DNA of 64,000 nucleotides from Scopulibacillus_A cellulosilyticus (GCF_042665295.1 NZ_JBHTCO010000019.1:62001-126000); one strand, 5' to 3'. Positions 34,102 to 43,071 are shown, counted from the stretch's first letter. A program made the numbers and translations. The notes: a model not told the origin generated them from the letters alone.

Positions 34102-35196
34102 ATGAAAAAAACTTATAAGTTTAAGTTGGAACCGAGCAAACAACAAGCGGATAAAATGGATTGGACATTAACGATGTGCCGCCAATTATATAACGTCTTG
34201 CTTGAACAACGAATTTTTGCCTACAAAAAGCGTCATGTTTCTGTTAATTATTATGAGCAGAAAAAGGAATTGCCTTTGTTGAAGCTGGAAATCCCTGAAT
34301 ACAAGCAGGTTCAGTCTCAAGTATTGCAAGACGTTGTCAAGCGACTAAATCATGCATTCCAAGCCTTTTTCAGACGGTTAGAGACGAATCAAAAAGCTGG
34401 TTTTCCAAGGTTTCAAGGGAGAAACCGTTATGATAGTTTCACTTATCCCCAAAGCGGTTTCTCCTTGAATGGGAAGTTTCTCAAGCTCTCTAAGATTGGT
34501 GATGTGCGAATCAAGTGCCACCGTCAAATCAAAGGAAGAATCAAAACTTGTACCATTCGCCGTAAAAACAATAAATGGTATGCCTGTTTCTCATGCGAGG
34601 TCGAAGCAGAGATGCGATCAACAGGTAAAGAAGTTGGTGTCGATCTTGGTGTTGCTCATCTTGCGATAACCTCCGACGGAAAGTTTTTCGATAATCATCG
34701 TTACCTTAAACAATCGGAACGGAAAATCCGTTATTGGAACAAGGGACTTTCCCGTCGTAAGAAAGGTTCCTATCGGTGGCATAAAGCCAGGCTGCAATTG
34801 TCGAAGGTTTATGAACAATTGACAAACCGCAGAAACGACCGAGCACATAAAGTCAGTCGTCAACTTGTCGATCAATACGATCTCATTGCCTTTGAAGCCT
34901 TAGACATTCAAGGTATGGTGAAAAACCGTCAATTGTCTAAACACATTTTGGACGCGGCATGGCGTTTACTTATTCAATACACAACTTACAAAGCGGAGGA
35001 AGCTGGTAAGCGTGTCATTCAAGTAAATCCTCAAAATACAAGTCAAGAATGTTCCAATTGTCATCAGATCGTTCCCAAATCTCTAAATGAGCGTACGCAT
35101 CGTTGCTTGAATTGCAGATACACCGAACATCGGGATGTTAACGCTGCAAGAAATATTCTACAAAGGGCAAAAGACCAATTGGAAACCGCTTCTTGA
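34102..35196 (+). CDS. tnpB: TnpB RNA-guided nuclease of the IS605 element
   Basis: 364 residues from the ATG at 34102, close behind tnpA. RuvC catalytic residues are all present: Asp in VGVDLGVAHLAIT, Glu in IAFEALDIQGM and Asp in EHRDVNAARNIL. The zinc finger is CSNC ... CLNC. TnpB proteins are ancestors of Cas12 and cleave DNA guided by an RNA from the element's right end, promoting retention of the element. Nothing indicates inactivation here, so it may still work although tnpA is frameshifted. Confidence 0.94.
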   Translation: MKKTYKFKLEPSKQQADKMDWTLTMCRQLYNVLLEQRIFAYKKRHVSVNYYEQKKELPLLKLEIPEYKQVQSQVLQDVVKRLNHAFQAFFRRLETNQKAGFPRFQGRNRYDSFTYPQSGFSLNGKFLKLSKIGDVRIKCHRQIKGRIKTCTIRRKNNKWYACFSCEVEAEMRSTGKEVGVDLGVAHLAITSDGKFFDNHRYLKQSERKIRYWNKGLSRRKKGSYRWHKARLQLSKVYEQLTNRRNDRAHKVSRQLVDQYDLIAFEALDIQGMVKNRQLSKHILDAAWRLLIQYTTYKAEEAGKRVIQVNPQNTSQECSNCHQIVPKSLNERTHRCLNCRYTEHRDVNAARNILQRAKDQLETAS

Positions 35197-35291
35197 AAAA
35201 ATTCTTTTGGCATGGGATATGCCTTCGTGGAGAGACGGGTTGCTGTCTCGATGAAACGAGAAGCTCGCCATTTTAATGGCGATGTAGTTCA
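35130..35291 (+). ncRNA. Predicted omega-RNA region (TnpB guide RNA scaffold)
   Basis: The 3' end of tnpB and the right end contain hairpins (for example CTCGCCATT ... AATGGCGA region near 35263-35284) and the terminal GTAGTTCAC. In characterised elements the RNA scaffold ends at this boundary and the following ~16 bases of host DNA act as guide; here these begin ACGGTTGTCATAAAAC. The start of the RNA cannot be placed from sequence alone. Confidence 0.6.
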
Positions 35292-35294
35292 CAC

Positions 35295-35510
35295 GGTTGT
35301 CATAAAACAAAGGATGATGTGCAAAAATGGTGGCCGAAAATCACTGAGGAGCGGTTGCAAACCGTAGAAAAAGATCCCTTTTTTGGCGGCGAAATGAGTC
35401 ATTTCGAACGTCTGCATTATGCGTTGGAAAATGAAATCCATCATCGGGGCCAAGGTTTTATTTACTTACGGTTACTTGGGATTGATCCGCCAGCGTTTTG
35501 GGAACGGTAA
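35295..35510 (+). pseudogene. DinB-family protein, C-terminal fragment
   Basis: From the IS edge the frame runs KTKDDVQKWWPKITEER ... HYALENEIHHRGQGFIYLRLLGIDPPAFWER. The last part is the conserved DinB C-terminus with the metal-ligand region ENEIHHRGQ. About the first half of the usual ~155 residues is absent and is not found left of the IS, so the gene is broken. Confidence 0.75.
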
Positions 35511-35560
35511 TAAAAAAGGACAACATTTTCATTTAATCCGGATTCGTCCCGATTTTTTTA

Positions 35561-35594
35561 TACCGGGAAACTTTTCCCGGTTGTTTTTTTTTGC
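35561..35594 (+). terminator. Terminator of the dinB remnant
   Basis: ACCGGGAAA and TTTCCCGGT form a stem with a short loop, followed by a T-run of eight. Confidence 0.85.
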
Positions 35595-35615
35595 ACTAAG
35601 GAGCCAAAAATATAT

Positions 35616-35680
35616 AGGGGCAGCGTCAGGAAAATGCGGATTTACAACGTTTAGCATATTTTCCTGCTGTGCCCCTTTTT
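35616..35680 (+). terminator. Long second hairpin with T-tail
   Basis: AGGGGCAGC and CAGGAAAATGC pair with GCATATTTTCCTG and GCTGTGCCCC, with small bulges, ending in TTTTT. It may be another terminator or a structured repeat. The remaining DNA to 35904 contains nothing recognisable. Confidence 0.55.
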
Positions 35681-35904
35681 CAAAGCTTTGTGTCTTTATT
35701 TCGAATTCTCAATAAGGTGAATCGGTTCTTTGTTCTTATAACGATGTGGAAAAATATATTATCTAGAAAGTTAGAAAATCATTTAACTAAATTATAGAAT
35801 CATATAGCTGGACCGTTGATAAAAAATGATTGTTCTAATAACGCCCGTTTATGGATGAGCAAATACAAAAAATGGCTGGACTCCTCCACTTGTGCTTTTA
35901 ACTT

Positions 35905-36369
35905 CTAATATTCTCTTTTAATTACAAAAAACGAACCTCTAATTGTTCCAGCTAGTTTGGACTTCTGCCTAGCAAACTTAAATTTCCCTTCTAACTCCTT
36001 TGGTACTTCCATCCCCTCAGAAAGCTTAAAACCAACGGCCCGCTTCTTAGGGTTATCAACTGTATACATAACGTTGACCGAAAGACCATCCTCATAAAAG
36101 ACATAGGCCATTTTGATATTTTCCACTTGAAAACGCGACGTTTCTAAAGGTTTGGCCGCAAACTCAATATCACGTTCTTCTTTCAAAATTCCGTTCACAT
36201 AATCAAGGGTCTCCTGGCTTTCGCCAGCCGGTACAACCGTAAATTCATGCTTGTATTTGTTCATAAAGTAACGGGCTTCATTAGCTCGTAAACCAGCAAG
36301 CGCTTCTGCTACAGGTGAAGACTCTAAACCAACCGCAGACACATTTTTAAAGTCGACGATATATGACAT
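35905..36369 (-). CDS. Hypothetical protein next to a GyrI-like gene
   Basis: 154 residues from the ATG at 36369, which follows GGAGGGA by 7 bp. It is soluble and mixed alpha/beta with no signal or membrane helix. The N-terminal SYIVDFKNVSAVGLESSPVAEAL could form the beta-alpha start of an effector-binding-type domain. I cannot name the family. It is 22 bp downstream of the GyrI-like gene and forms an operon with it, divergent from the WYL regulator. Confidence 0.65.
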   Translation of the reverse strand: MSYIVDFKNVSAVGLESSPVAEALAGLRANEARYFMNKYKHEFTVVPAGESQETLDYVNGILKEERDIEFAAKPLETSRFQVENIKMAYVFYEDGLSVNVMYTVDNPKKRAVGFKLSEGMEVPKELEGKFKFARQKSKLAGTIRGSFFVIKREY

Positions 36370-36391
36370 TTCCATCCCTCCATTCATCTCT

Positions 36392-36877
36392 TTATTTCCT
36401 AACAACAGGGATCCACATTTCACCAAAAACTAAGCCGTTTTTCTGCTCTATTTCTACCGTTGCATTTGGCCCGCCAACATAGGCATAATCCTTTACCTCT
36501 GGCAAGAATTGACCAAAGGCAAGTCCAGAAAGCTTATTATTCAATTCATCAGCCGTCCTCCCTTCACCTTTAACAACGAGGTATTCCCCCTTAGGAAATT
36601 GGATAACTCTGGCTTCTTCCGGTGCTGGTGCTGATGCCTCTATCATGACGCCAGCATAATGCATCATCTTGTTATTCACCGCTTCATTCACGGCAAAGAC
36701 GTAGTCATTTGCTGCCATGGCTTTTAAAGTGTCAAGCCTTCCATCTTCTTTGACGGACTCCCAAAAGTCTGACTTTTCCTTGTTTATGCCAGCATAGTCT
36801 GTGTAATCGCTCTTAAGCTCAGTTCCAAGCCCTAAAACAGTAAAGCTGTCTTTTTCTTCTAAAGTATAATTTGCCAT
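36392..36877 (-). CDS. GyrI-like / AraC effector-binding domain protein
   Basis: 161 residues. Segments such as FTVLGLGTELKSDYTDYAG at the start, the central VIQFPKGEYLVVKGEG and the ending VEIWIP-like GLVFGEMWIPVVRK are typical of stand-alone GyrI/SOUL-type small-molecule-binding domains. AAGGAAGG precedes the second ATG at 36877. Members bind hydrophobic drugs or cofactors. Divergent orientation from the WYL regulator suggests it is regulated by it. Confidence 0.8.
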   Translation of the reverse strand: MANYTLEEKDSFTVLGLGTELKSDYTDYAGINKEKSDFWESVKEDGRLDTLKAMAANDYVFAVNEAVNNKMMHYAGVMIEASAPAPEEARVIQFPKGEYLVVKGEGRTADELNNKLSGLAFGQFLPEVKDYAYVGGPNATVEIEQKNGLVFGEMWIPVVRK

Positions 36878-36989
36878 ATTCAAAACCTTCCTTTTTTAAA
36901 ATTTTTCAAATGATTTGTCTTCATCACTTGATAGGTATATGATAACTTTAAATCATGTCAAAAAATGATACTGTTTAGGGGGGGTTCCG

Positions 36990-37952
36990 ATGAAAAAAGT
37001 TGAACGGATTAATACCATCATGCGGTATATCAACAACCGCTCCCATTTTACAATTTCTGAAATCATGCGAGAATTTAACATCTCTCGTTCAACAGCTATT
37101 AGAGATATCAGAGAAATTGAAGCCATGGGAATGCCGCTTGTTGCTGAAGTTGGAAGGGATGGGGGTTATTTTGTCATGAACAACTCTGTCCTGCCTGTTG
37201 TTCGCTTTACTGATAATGAGGTCAAAGCCCTTTTTATTGCCTTTATGGCTACAAGAAATCAACAACTCCCCTATCTAAAGAGTCGTCATTCTTTAGCTGA
37301 AAAATTACTAGGCCTCATCTCAGCAAACCAGCAAGATGACCTTGTTCTTTTAAATCAAATCTTGCTTTTTGAAGGGACCAATCCCAATAATCCCGACCTG
37401 CTTGAGCTTTCAGACCTCCCCCATCCGATGTTAGAAAAACTTATTCAAATCCTTCTTTTGGATAGCTATTTATTGATTACCATCAAAGAAGAGAAAGTCA
37501 TCAAGACTTATCCAATTTTTCTCTTGCACCTATATCAAGAAAAAAGCGTTTGGCTGATTGAAGGATTTGACTTAAAGGAAGAAAAGAAGCAAGTTTTTCC
37601 TGTCGATCATCTCACCGATATCAAACCCTACCCGACGAAAAAAAGATTAAGTAAGAAAAAGATTTTAGAAAAAATAAGTAAGCAGGAAGAAGTAATCAAC
37701 CTTGTCCTTGAACTTGGTCCAAAAGCGATTGCTCAGTTCAAAAAATACCATCCTTTAAAAGTTTCAATTTCCTATACGAATCCTTACCAAACCACAGCCA
37801 TTCTAAGGACTTTTATCAATGTTAACAATCCCGAAGAAATGACCGAAATGACAAATTGGCTGCTTTTCCTAGGTGGGGATATCAAGCTCAAGGAAGTGCC
37901 CGAAGAAGTCTTAGAAGGTTTAGAAAAGAGATTATGCTCATACTGTCCATAA
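36990..37952 (+). CDS. HTH-WYL domain transcriptional regulator (YafY type)
   Basis: 320 residues. The N-terminal DeoR-like HTH is FTISEIMREFNISRSTAIRDIREIEAMGMPLVAEVGRDGGYFV. The middle is a WYL-like domain (IFLLHLYQEKSVWLIEGFDL, residues ~170-210) and the C-terminal part ends ILRTFINVNNPEEMTEMTNWLLFLGG. GGGGGG precedes the ATG. The 112-bp space shared with the GyrI-like operon holds direct copies of TGATA-type motifs. It probably controls that operon in response to a small ligand. Confidence 0.88.
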   Translation: MKKVERINTIMRYINNRSHFTISEIMREFNISRSTAIRDIREIEAMGMPLVAEVGRDGGYFVMNNSVLPVVRFTDNEVKALFIAFMATRNQQLPYLKSRHSLAEKLLGLISANQQDDLVLLNQILLFEGTNPNNPDLLELSDLPHPMLEKLIQILLLDSYLLITIKEEKVIKTYPIFLLHLYQEKSVWLIEGFDLKEEKKQVFPVDHLTDIKPYPTKKRLSKKKILEKISKQEEVINLVLELGPKAIAQFKKYHPLKVSISYTNPYQTTAILRTFINVNNPEEMTEMTNWLLFLGGDIKLKEVPEEVLEGLEKRLCSYCP

Positions 37953-38280
37953 GCAGCGGCCAGTTAAAACCCAAATAATTTAGAACTTGGCCAGTTGCCA
38001 GTTATCCCTATTTTCCGCACACCCTAGGAAAACTTCTTTTACTTGTTGCTGCTTCTTGAAGGCCTTTATATACTTTTACATTGACAGGAGACAAAAGTAG
38101 GTCATTCGCAAGGAATATGAATACGTCGGAAAATAGGTATGGTTGTACCCTCTTGTTGAACGGAGGGGGTTCTAGGTTTCTTTAACTAGAATCCCCTCCT
38201 CAAACGCCGCTAGGTGGGAGTTGTTTAATAAAAGTCATGTAAAAGGGGATAACAAATGGTAAGAAAGGGGAGTAATCTGA
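37953..38280. other. Intergenic stretch with a strong hairpin
   Basis: No gene seen. At 38162-38199, GGAGGGGGTTCTAG pairs with CTAGAATCCCCTCC (13 of 14) over a 10-base loop. It has no T-run, so it could be a terminator of weak type or a 5'-leader structure for the following gene. Confidence 0.5.
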
Positions 38281-38730
38281 TTGGCTTTTTTAATTGTATC
38301 CATCGTTGTTTTCAATTTAGCGGTTATCCTAATGCCTAAACGAATAACGTTAGGTGAAATATATGCCACCAGCTGGTTTGCCGCCTTTTTTCATTTTATT
38401 GCAGATATGTTTCTTGATGTTAAATACGATTTTTATGGATATTTTAGTCACGGTGTTGATTATAAATCATTACTGTTTACTTTTGGGATTTATCCCGCAA
38501 TAAGCACCCTGTTTCTAAACTTTTTCCCCTTTTATCAAACGCTCTTAACTAAATTGATTTATATATTTTGGTGGACAATATTTTCGATAATCTACGAATG
38601 GACTGTATTACATACATCAACCTACTATTACAATGGCTGGCACCTTTGGTATTCCGCGCTTTGTTACCCCGTTTGCCTATTGATTCTTGTGGGAAACTTT
38701 AAAATTTTACGATGGGCAAATAATAAATGA
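38281..38730 (+). CDS. CBO0543-family membrane protein
   Basis: 149 residues with about five hydrophobic segments. The late segment IIYEWTVLHTSTYYYNGWHLWYS is typical of the CBO0543 family of small Firmicute membrane proteins of unknown function. The start is TTG at 38281, 8 bp after GGGGAG. It is followed by a terminator shared with the convergent permease gene. Many spore-formers carry several copies; no role is known. Confidence 0.75.
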   Translation: MAFLIVSIVVFNLAVILMPKRITLGEIYATSWFAAFFHFIADMFLDVKYDFYGYFSHGVDYKSLLFTFGIYPAISTLFLNFFPFYQTLLTKLIYIFWWTIFSIIYEWTVLHTSTYYYNGWHLWYSALCYPVCLLILVGNFKILRWANNK

Positions 38731-38768
38731 AGTTTACCTATATAATATAACCTTCAAAACACAAAACA

Positions 38769-38795
38769 ACACCCTGCCATTCAGCAGGGTGCTCA
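38769..38795. terminator. Bidirectional terminator
   Basis: CACCCTGC and GCAGGGTG form a stem over a 6-base loop between convergent genes. The minus-strand tail is T-rich (TTGTTTTG). Confidence 0.8.
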
Positions 38796-38800
38796 TATAA

Positions 38801-40183
38801 TTACAGTGATTTATTACTTTCAAGCCTCTCATTATATGTTGATAAACTCATTTTCTTCTTTGAAGGGTAATAATAAAGAATCACAGGTATTATTAATCCG
38901 ACGACCCAAGATACATCTACGCCGCCGAAAAAGGTTGCTATTGGCCCGGTATAAACTGACGTTTTCATAAAAGGTATTTCAATAAGTACAGCGATTAAAT
39001 AAGAAATAATCGTGACCCAATTAAGGGCACCATACCGGCCATTAATATTAAAGATATCTTGTATATCATAATCGCCTTTCCGTAAAAAATAATAATCGAT
39101 AAGATTGATTGCTGTCCAAGGAACCAAGAAATACGATAAAAAGGAGATTAAGTCTTCAAAGTGATTAAGAAATCCGCCATATCCCCATAGAGCCAAGGCA
39201 ACACCAATGACTGCACTGACAAACACGAGCCAAAATCTATTCTTTGCGGTTACCTTTAATTTAATAAAAGGTTCCAAAGTCGTCGTAATCGACATAAAAG
39301 CACCATATAGATTAAACACACAAGCAGCAAGAATCCCAAGAATGACCACAATATAGATAATAAAAGCAAAATTCGGACCAAAGAGTTTTGCCAGCCCTGC
39401 ACTTGAGTTATCTAAGAATTTCGGGATAGCAAGCGTTAAAACACATCCCAAAATCATCATCCATATCGTTCCTATCGTCGTACCCGCATAAGTATACCAG
39501 AACGTTTTTTTCAAAGATGTTTTGCTTGGAAGATACCTTGAGTAATCGGCCACATAAGGAGCATAAGCGATTTGCCAGGTGGCTGTAACAGTAACAGTTA
39601 ACATGAAAGCCTTAAAATTAAATTGAGACAAAGACCAGCTGCCTGCCGGTAAAGAAAACTTGAAGGCTATTATTGTAACTATCAGAAACACAATCGCAAA
39701 TAAGATTGAAAAATACCGCTCCATAGCATGGATTAAATCGTAACCAAAAACAGCGACAATAAAAGCTAAAATACCCATAATAACGATTGATAAAGAAAGC
39801 GGAATTGAAAATGAACTGCTGATCGCCTGTGCGCCAAGGACATTACTGCTGGCAAAAAAGCCGATATACATAAAGATGGCGACAATAAGCGGGATGACCG
39901 CACCTATTATGCCAAATTGGGCACGGCTTTGAATCATCTGCGGAATCCCTAATTTTGGTCCTTGCGCAGAGTGTGAAGCCATAAAAACCGCTCCGACCAG
40001 ATTGCCTAAAACAATAGCTATAATGCTCCAAAAAAGATTCAAACCAGAAACAACTGACAATGCCCCGGCAACAAGCGTCGTGACTTGCATATTACCGCCG
40101 AACCAAATTGTAAACAGGCTGCCGGCGCGGCCATGTCTTTCTTCCTCCGGTATAAAATCGATACTGCGTTTTTCTATATTCAT
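38801..40183 (-). CDS. NCS1-family permease, second paralogue
   Basis: 460 residues and about 12 membrane segments. It shares long identities with the hut-operon permease, including ASHSAQGPKLGIPQMIQSRA, ADYSRYLPSKTS and VPWTAINLIDYYFLRKGDY. AAAGGAG stands 8 bp before the ATG. It is a single gene with terminators on both sides, so no pathway is suggested by neighbours. Cytosine, hydantoin, allantoin or an imidazole compound are family options. Confidence 0.88.
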   Translation of the reverse strand: MNIEKRSIDFIPEEERHGRAGSLFTIWFGGNMQVTTLVAGALSVVSGLNLFWSIIAIVLGNLVGAVFMASHSAQGPKLGIPQMIQSRAQFGIIGAVIPLIVAIFMYIGFFASSNVLGAQAISSSFSIPLSLSIVIMGILAFIVAVFGYDLIHAMERYFSILFAIVFLIVTIIAFKFSLPAGSWSLSQFNFKAFMLTVTVTATWQIAYAPYVADYSRYLPSKTSLKKTFWYTYAGTTIGTIWMMILGCVLTLAIPKFLDNSSAGLAKLFGPNFAFIIYIVVILGILAACVFNLYGAFMSITTTLEPFIKLKVTAKNRFWLVFVSAVIGVALALWGYGGFLNHFEDLISFLSYFLVPWTAINLIDYYFLRKGDYDIQDIFNINGRYGALNWVTIISYLIAVLIEIPFMKTSVYTGPIATFFGGVDVSWVVGLIIPVILYYYPSKKKMSLSTYNERLESNKSL

Positions 40184-40260
40184 GACAATGCTCCTTTCAA
40201 TATATGTTGTTTTATCGAAGTTAAGTCTATTACTTTAGTTCGCTAATATATTAATATAAT

Positions 40261-40292
40261 AAAAAACCCTCGCTGTAAAAGCAAGGATTTTT
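40261..40292 (-). terminator. Hairpin upstream of the NCS1 gene on the minus strand
   Basis: CCTTGCT and AGCGAGG pair with one mismatch, followed on the minus strand by TTTTTT. It ends the acyl-CoA operon transcript about 100 bp after its last gene. Confidence 0.75.
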
Positions 40293-40387
40293 TTGCAAGT
40301 TTGGGATATTTACATCGGTATCAAAGGCAGTAATTCTATGAAAGACCCAACTGCAGTTTTGAAAAGCCGCAATTTCCCTTTAAAAAG

Positions 40388-41326
40388 TTATAAAAAATAC
40401 CACCATTTGCCACTAAGTATTTCCCGTTGGCATTGCTTGTCATAGCGTAAATATTCCAAATGCGCTAATGTTTCTCCTAATGCAAATCGGGTTTCATGTA
40501 TGTTGAGATCTCTTCTAAACAACCCTTGGCAAGCTTCAAAAATTGTTGCTCCATTTTTAATACAATCAAGCGTTTTTTCAAGCCGGGCATCATGGTGCTG
40601 TATAATCTTATCAATTCGATCGTTTGCACCGTAAAACGGCTGACCATGCGATGGAATGACAAAGTCTGCGTTAAGTTTCCTTACTTTTTTTAAGGAATTT
40701 AAATAGGAAGCGAGCGGATTCTCGTCTCCATGAAACCAGTAAGCAATGTTTGGCGTGATTTTCGGAAGGATATGGTCCGTTGAAAGCAAGACATTTTTGT
40801 CTTTATTATAAAAAGTGACGAGCCCGTCAGAATGACCCGGCGTAAAAATCACTTCATACTCAAATAAACCAAAAGGAATCTTTTCTCCTTCCTGCAAGTA
40901 ATGATTAACTTCAGGATAAGGTGTGATACTTTTATAAAAACCTTGAGTATTTCCAATCATTTGTTGTGCTGTTTCATACGGTATACCGCATAAAGCATAG
41001 TTTTCTTGGATATTTCTAATCGAGCCTTTCTCCCACGAGGCACTGCCGTCTCTGGCATCGATTTCCGACATTGAAACTTGTGCTCCCGTCTTCCTTTGTA
41101 AGCCGCCGGCATAACCGTAGTGGTCAGGATGATAATGGGTAATTATAATATCAGTCACTCGTTTTCCTTTGAGTTGTTCATCCCACAATTCTGCTGTTTT
41201 TTTATTATGCAATCCGGTATCAATAACTGTCCAGCCGCCGCTTCCTTCAGCAAGAAAACAGTTAACATGATTAAGGCGAAAAGGAAGATCAATTTTAACC
41301 GGTATAATCCCTAGATCGTCAAGCAT
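40388..41326 (-). CDS. Metallo-beta-lactamase-fold hydrolase closing the acyl-CoA operon
   Basis: 312 residues from the ATG at 41326, 8 bp after GGGGG and 19 bp past the MaoC stop. The longer frame to 41440 would overlap that gene. Zinc ligands are in THYHPDHYGYAGG, FTPGHSDG, STDHILP and PSHGQP. It resembles hydrolases found in fatty-acid degradation clusters. Last gene of the operon that starts at 47647. I infer a thioesterase or lactonase-like housekeeping role on pathway intermediates. Confidence 0.85.
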   Translation of the reverse strand: MLDDLGIIPVKIDLPFRLNHVNCFLAEGSGGWTVIDTGLHNKKTAELWDEQLKGKRVTDIIITHYHPDHYGYAGGLQRKTGAQVSMSEIDARDGSASWEKGSIRNIQENYALCGIPYETAQQMIGNTQGFYKSITPYPEVNHYLQEGEKIPFGLFEYEVIFTPGHSDGLVTFYNKDKNVLLSTDHILPKITPNIAYWFHGDENPLASYLNSLKKVRKLNADFVIPSHGQPFYGANDRIDKIIQHHDARLEKTLDCIKNGATIFEACQGLFRRDLNIHETRFALGETLAHLEYLRYDKQCQREILSGKWWYFL

Positions 41327-41345
41327 ATAAAAGACCCCCGCATTT

Positions 41346-41771
41346 TTATGAAAAACCATATTCTTCATCATTATATAAGTAAAATTTGACCTTGCCTTTG
41401 ATAACACGTGTACCGTCTTGTTTTTCGGCAAAGGCATCAAACAATGAACAATCTTCCCTCTTTTCAGTCAGTTCAGCTTTTAACGTGATGACATCGTCCA
41501 AGAATACCATGCCGGCAAAGCGGGTAGTAAATTCTTGAATAAAGCCTTCCTCATGGTATGGTGTAAAGAGTTTGCTTAAGTTGCCCATTGTCCACATCCC
41601 ATGAGCAATAATACCGGGAAGCCCGGCTTTTTCTGCTTCAGCGTCGATCGTATGAATGGGATTAAAGTCACCGGAAGCGCCGGCATATTTGATTAAGTCA
41701 AGCCTTGACACCGGGGCAAGCTGTACTTCTGCCAATGTATCGCCAGGCTGAAGTTTCGCAAGATTTGTCAT
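41346..41771 (-). CDS. MaoC-like hydratase (C-terminal hot-dog subunit)
   Basis: 141 residues. The catalytic hydratase-2 signature Asp-x4-His is present in YAGASGDFNPIHTIDAEAEKAGLPGIIAHGMWTMG. It adds water to trans-2-enoyl-CoA. It overlaps the upstream gene by 4 bp (ATGA), so the two very probably make a heterodimer, as in split MaoC pairs of actinobacteria. Confidence 0.92.
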   Translation of the reverse strand: MTNLAKLQPGDTLAEVQLAPVSRLDLIKYAGASGDFNPIHTIDAEAEKAGLPGIIAHGMWTMGNLSKLFTPYHEEGFIQEFTTRFAGMVFLDDVITLKAELTEKREDCSLFDAFAEKQDGTRVIKGKVKFYLYNDEEYGFS

Positions 41772-42217
41772 AGTACTATCTCCTTTCTTACGGCTTCAGT
41801 AATGACAACGACTTGCTTAGACGCAAACACTTCGCTTTCCAGCTCATCCTCGCCAACGTTTTTAACGACTAAAAAACCTAATTTCCCATTGCTGCCCTGT
41901 TTTTCGTAATAGCTTTCTATTTCTGAATAACAGTACAGTGTTTCGCCAACAAAGAGAGGGCGGCGATATTCATAATACTGTTCGCCGTGAATTAAACCGG
42001 CTTTTGGCAACTCCAAACCTGGAATCGTACCGTACTCCAACACTCTTGGGAAAGTTGGAGGCGCAATGTTTCTTTTATATCTCGTTTTCCCGGCGTAATA
42101 CTCGTCTATATAAATCGGATGGGGATCGCCTATAGCCTCCGCAAATTTCTTGACAGCGCCTCTTTCTACAACGTTAGAAACTTTTTTTGAACGCTTACCG
42201 ATCAATTGTTCAAACAT
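41768..42217 (-). CDS. MaoC N-terminal-type dehydratase subunit (FAS1-like)
   Basis: 149 residues from the ATG at 42217 behind AGAGGTGA. It has the hot-dog N-terminal style VERGAVKKFAEAIGDPHPIYIDEYYA ... APPTFPRVLEYG ... HGEQYYEYRRPLFVGETLY, which lacks the full catalytic motif of the partner. It is coupled to the catalytic subunit gene by overlap. Confidence 0.88.
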   Translation of the reverse strand: MFEQLIGKRSKKVSNVVERGAVKKFAEAIGDPHPIYIDEYYAGKTRYKRNIAPPTFPRVLEYGTIPGLELPKAGLIHGEQYYEYRRPLFVGETLYCYSEIESYYEKQGSNGKLGFLVVKNVGEDELESEVFASKQVVVITEAVRKEIVL

Positions 42218-42259
42218 TCTCTTCACCTCTCCATCTATCATTTTCATTTCAGGAAAAGC

Positions 42260-43021
42260 TTAAGCTTTCGGTCCGCCTGCTACATACAGCACTTGACCGT
42301 TGACAAAAGATGACTCTTCCATTGCAAAAAACAGAACAGCATTGGCAATGTCCTCCGGTTTTCCGCTGCGGCCGACTGGAATTTGGCTGACACTGTGCTT
42401 GACCATATCTTCAAAAGGAATACCAATTCGTTCAGCTGTTGCTTTTGTCATATCGGTTTCAATAAACCCGGGAGCAACAGCATTTGTTGTAATGCCGTAT
42501 TTACCGAGTTCAATGGCCAGCGTTTTTGTAAAGCCTTGAAGACCGGCTTTGGCTGTAGAATAATTTGCTTGACCTCGGTTTCCAAGCGCTGACGTTGAAG
42601 ATGTATTTATAATTCTTCCGTACTTGTTTTCTACCATATATTTTTGCACAGCCCTTGCACAGTTGAATGAGCCTTTCAAGTGGACGTTCATCACCATATC
42701 CCAATCGGAGTCCTCCATTTTAAACAATAGGTTATCACGGATAACCCCCGCATTATTGACAAGAATATCGATCTTTCCATACTCTTTTGCCGCGGCTTCA
42801 ACAAAATCTTCTACTTGCTCCCGGTTAGATACGTCTGCAACCTGATGCAAAACATCAAATCCTTTTTCTTTAAGTTCAGAAGCGGTCTTTGCCAAAGCTA
42901 GTTCATCAACATCGATCATACAAAGCTTGGCGCCTTCTTCCGCAAATTTCGTTGCAACGCCTTTGCCAATGCCTTTGCTTGCCCCAGTAATAAATGCGAC
43001 TCTTCCCTCAAAACGTTTCAT
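42260..43021 (-). CDS. SDR-family 3-ketoacyl reductase/3-hydroxyacyl-CoA dehydrogenase (FabG-like)
   Basis: 253 residues from the ATG at 43021 with AGGAGG 8 bp ahead. Nucleotide motif TGASKGIGKG, NNAG at ~90, catalytic Ser in INTSSTSAL and YSTAKAG (Tyr and Lys), and a C-terminus ending VNGQVLYVAGGPKA. In this operon it likely oxidises the 3-hydroxyacyl-CoA made by the MaoC pair, replacing the usual FadB-type dehydrogenase. Confidence 0.92.
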   Translation of the reverse strand: MKRFEGRVAFITGASKGIGKGVATKFAEEGAKLCMIDVDELALAKTASELKEKGFDVLHQVADVSNREQVEDFVEAAAKEYGKIDILVNNAGVIRDNLLFKMEDSDWDMVMNVHLKGSFNCARAVQKYMVENKYGRIINTSSTSALGNRGQANYSTAKAGLQGFTKTLAIELGKYGITTNAVAPGFIETDMTKATAERIGIPFEDMVKHSVSQIPVGRSGKPEDIANAVLFFAMEESSFVNGQVLYVAGGPKA

Positions 43022-43071
43022 TATGCAATTCCTCCTTGTTATCTGTTTTTTTACCAACGATTTTATCAATC

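Larger units (their letters stand above)
33640..35291 (+). mobile_element. IS200/IS605-family element (tnpA + tnpB)
   Basis: A Y1-transposase gene with a frameshift is followed by an intact tnpB 7 bp downstream, then a structured right end that finishes in TAGTTCAC at about 35291. The left boundary is only approximate. There are no inverted terminal repeats or target duplication, as expected for this family. On the right it abuts a truncated dinB gene, so a deletion accompanied or followed the insertion. Confidence 0.85.

Noticed and set aside
13983..35649. Shared 13-mer CGGATTTACAACG at 13983 and 35637, both within inverted repeats
   Set aside because: Matches of 13 bases are expected many times by chance in 64 kb, and the flanking sequences differ.
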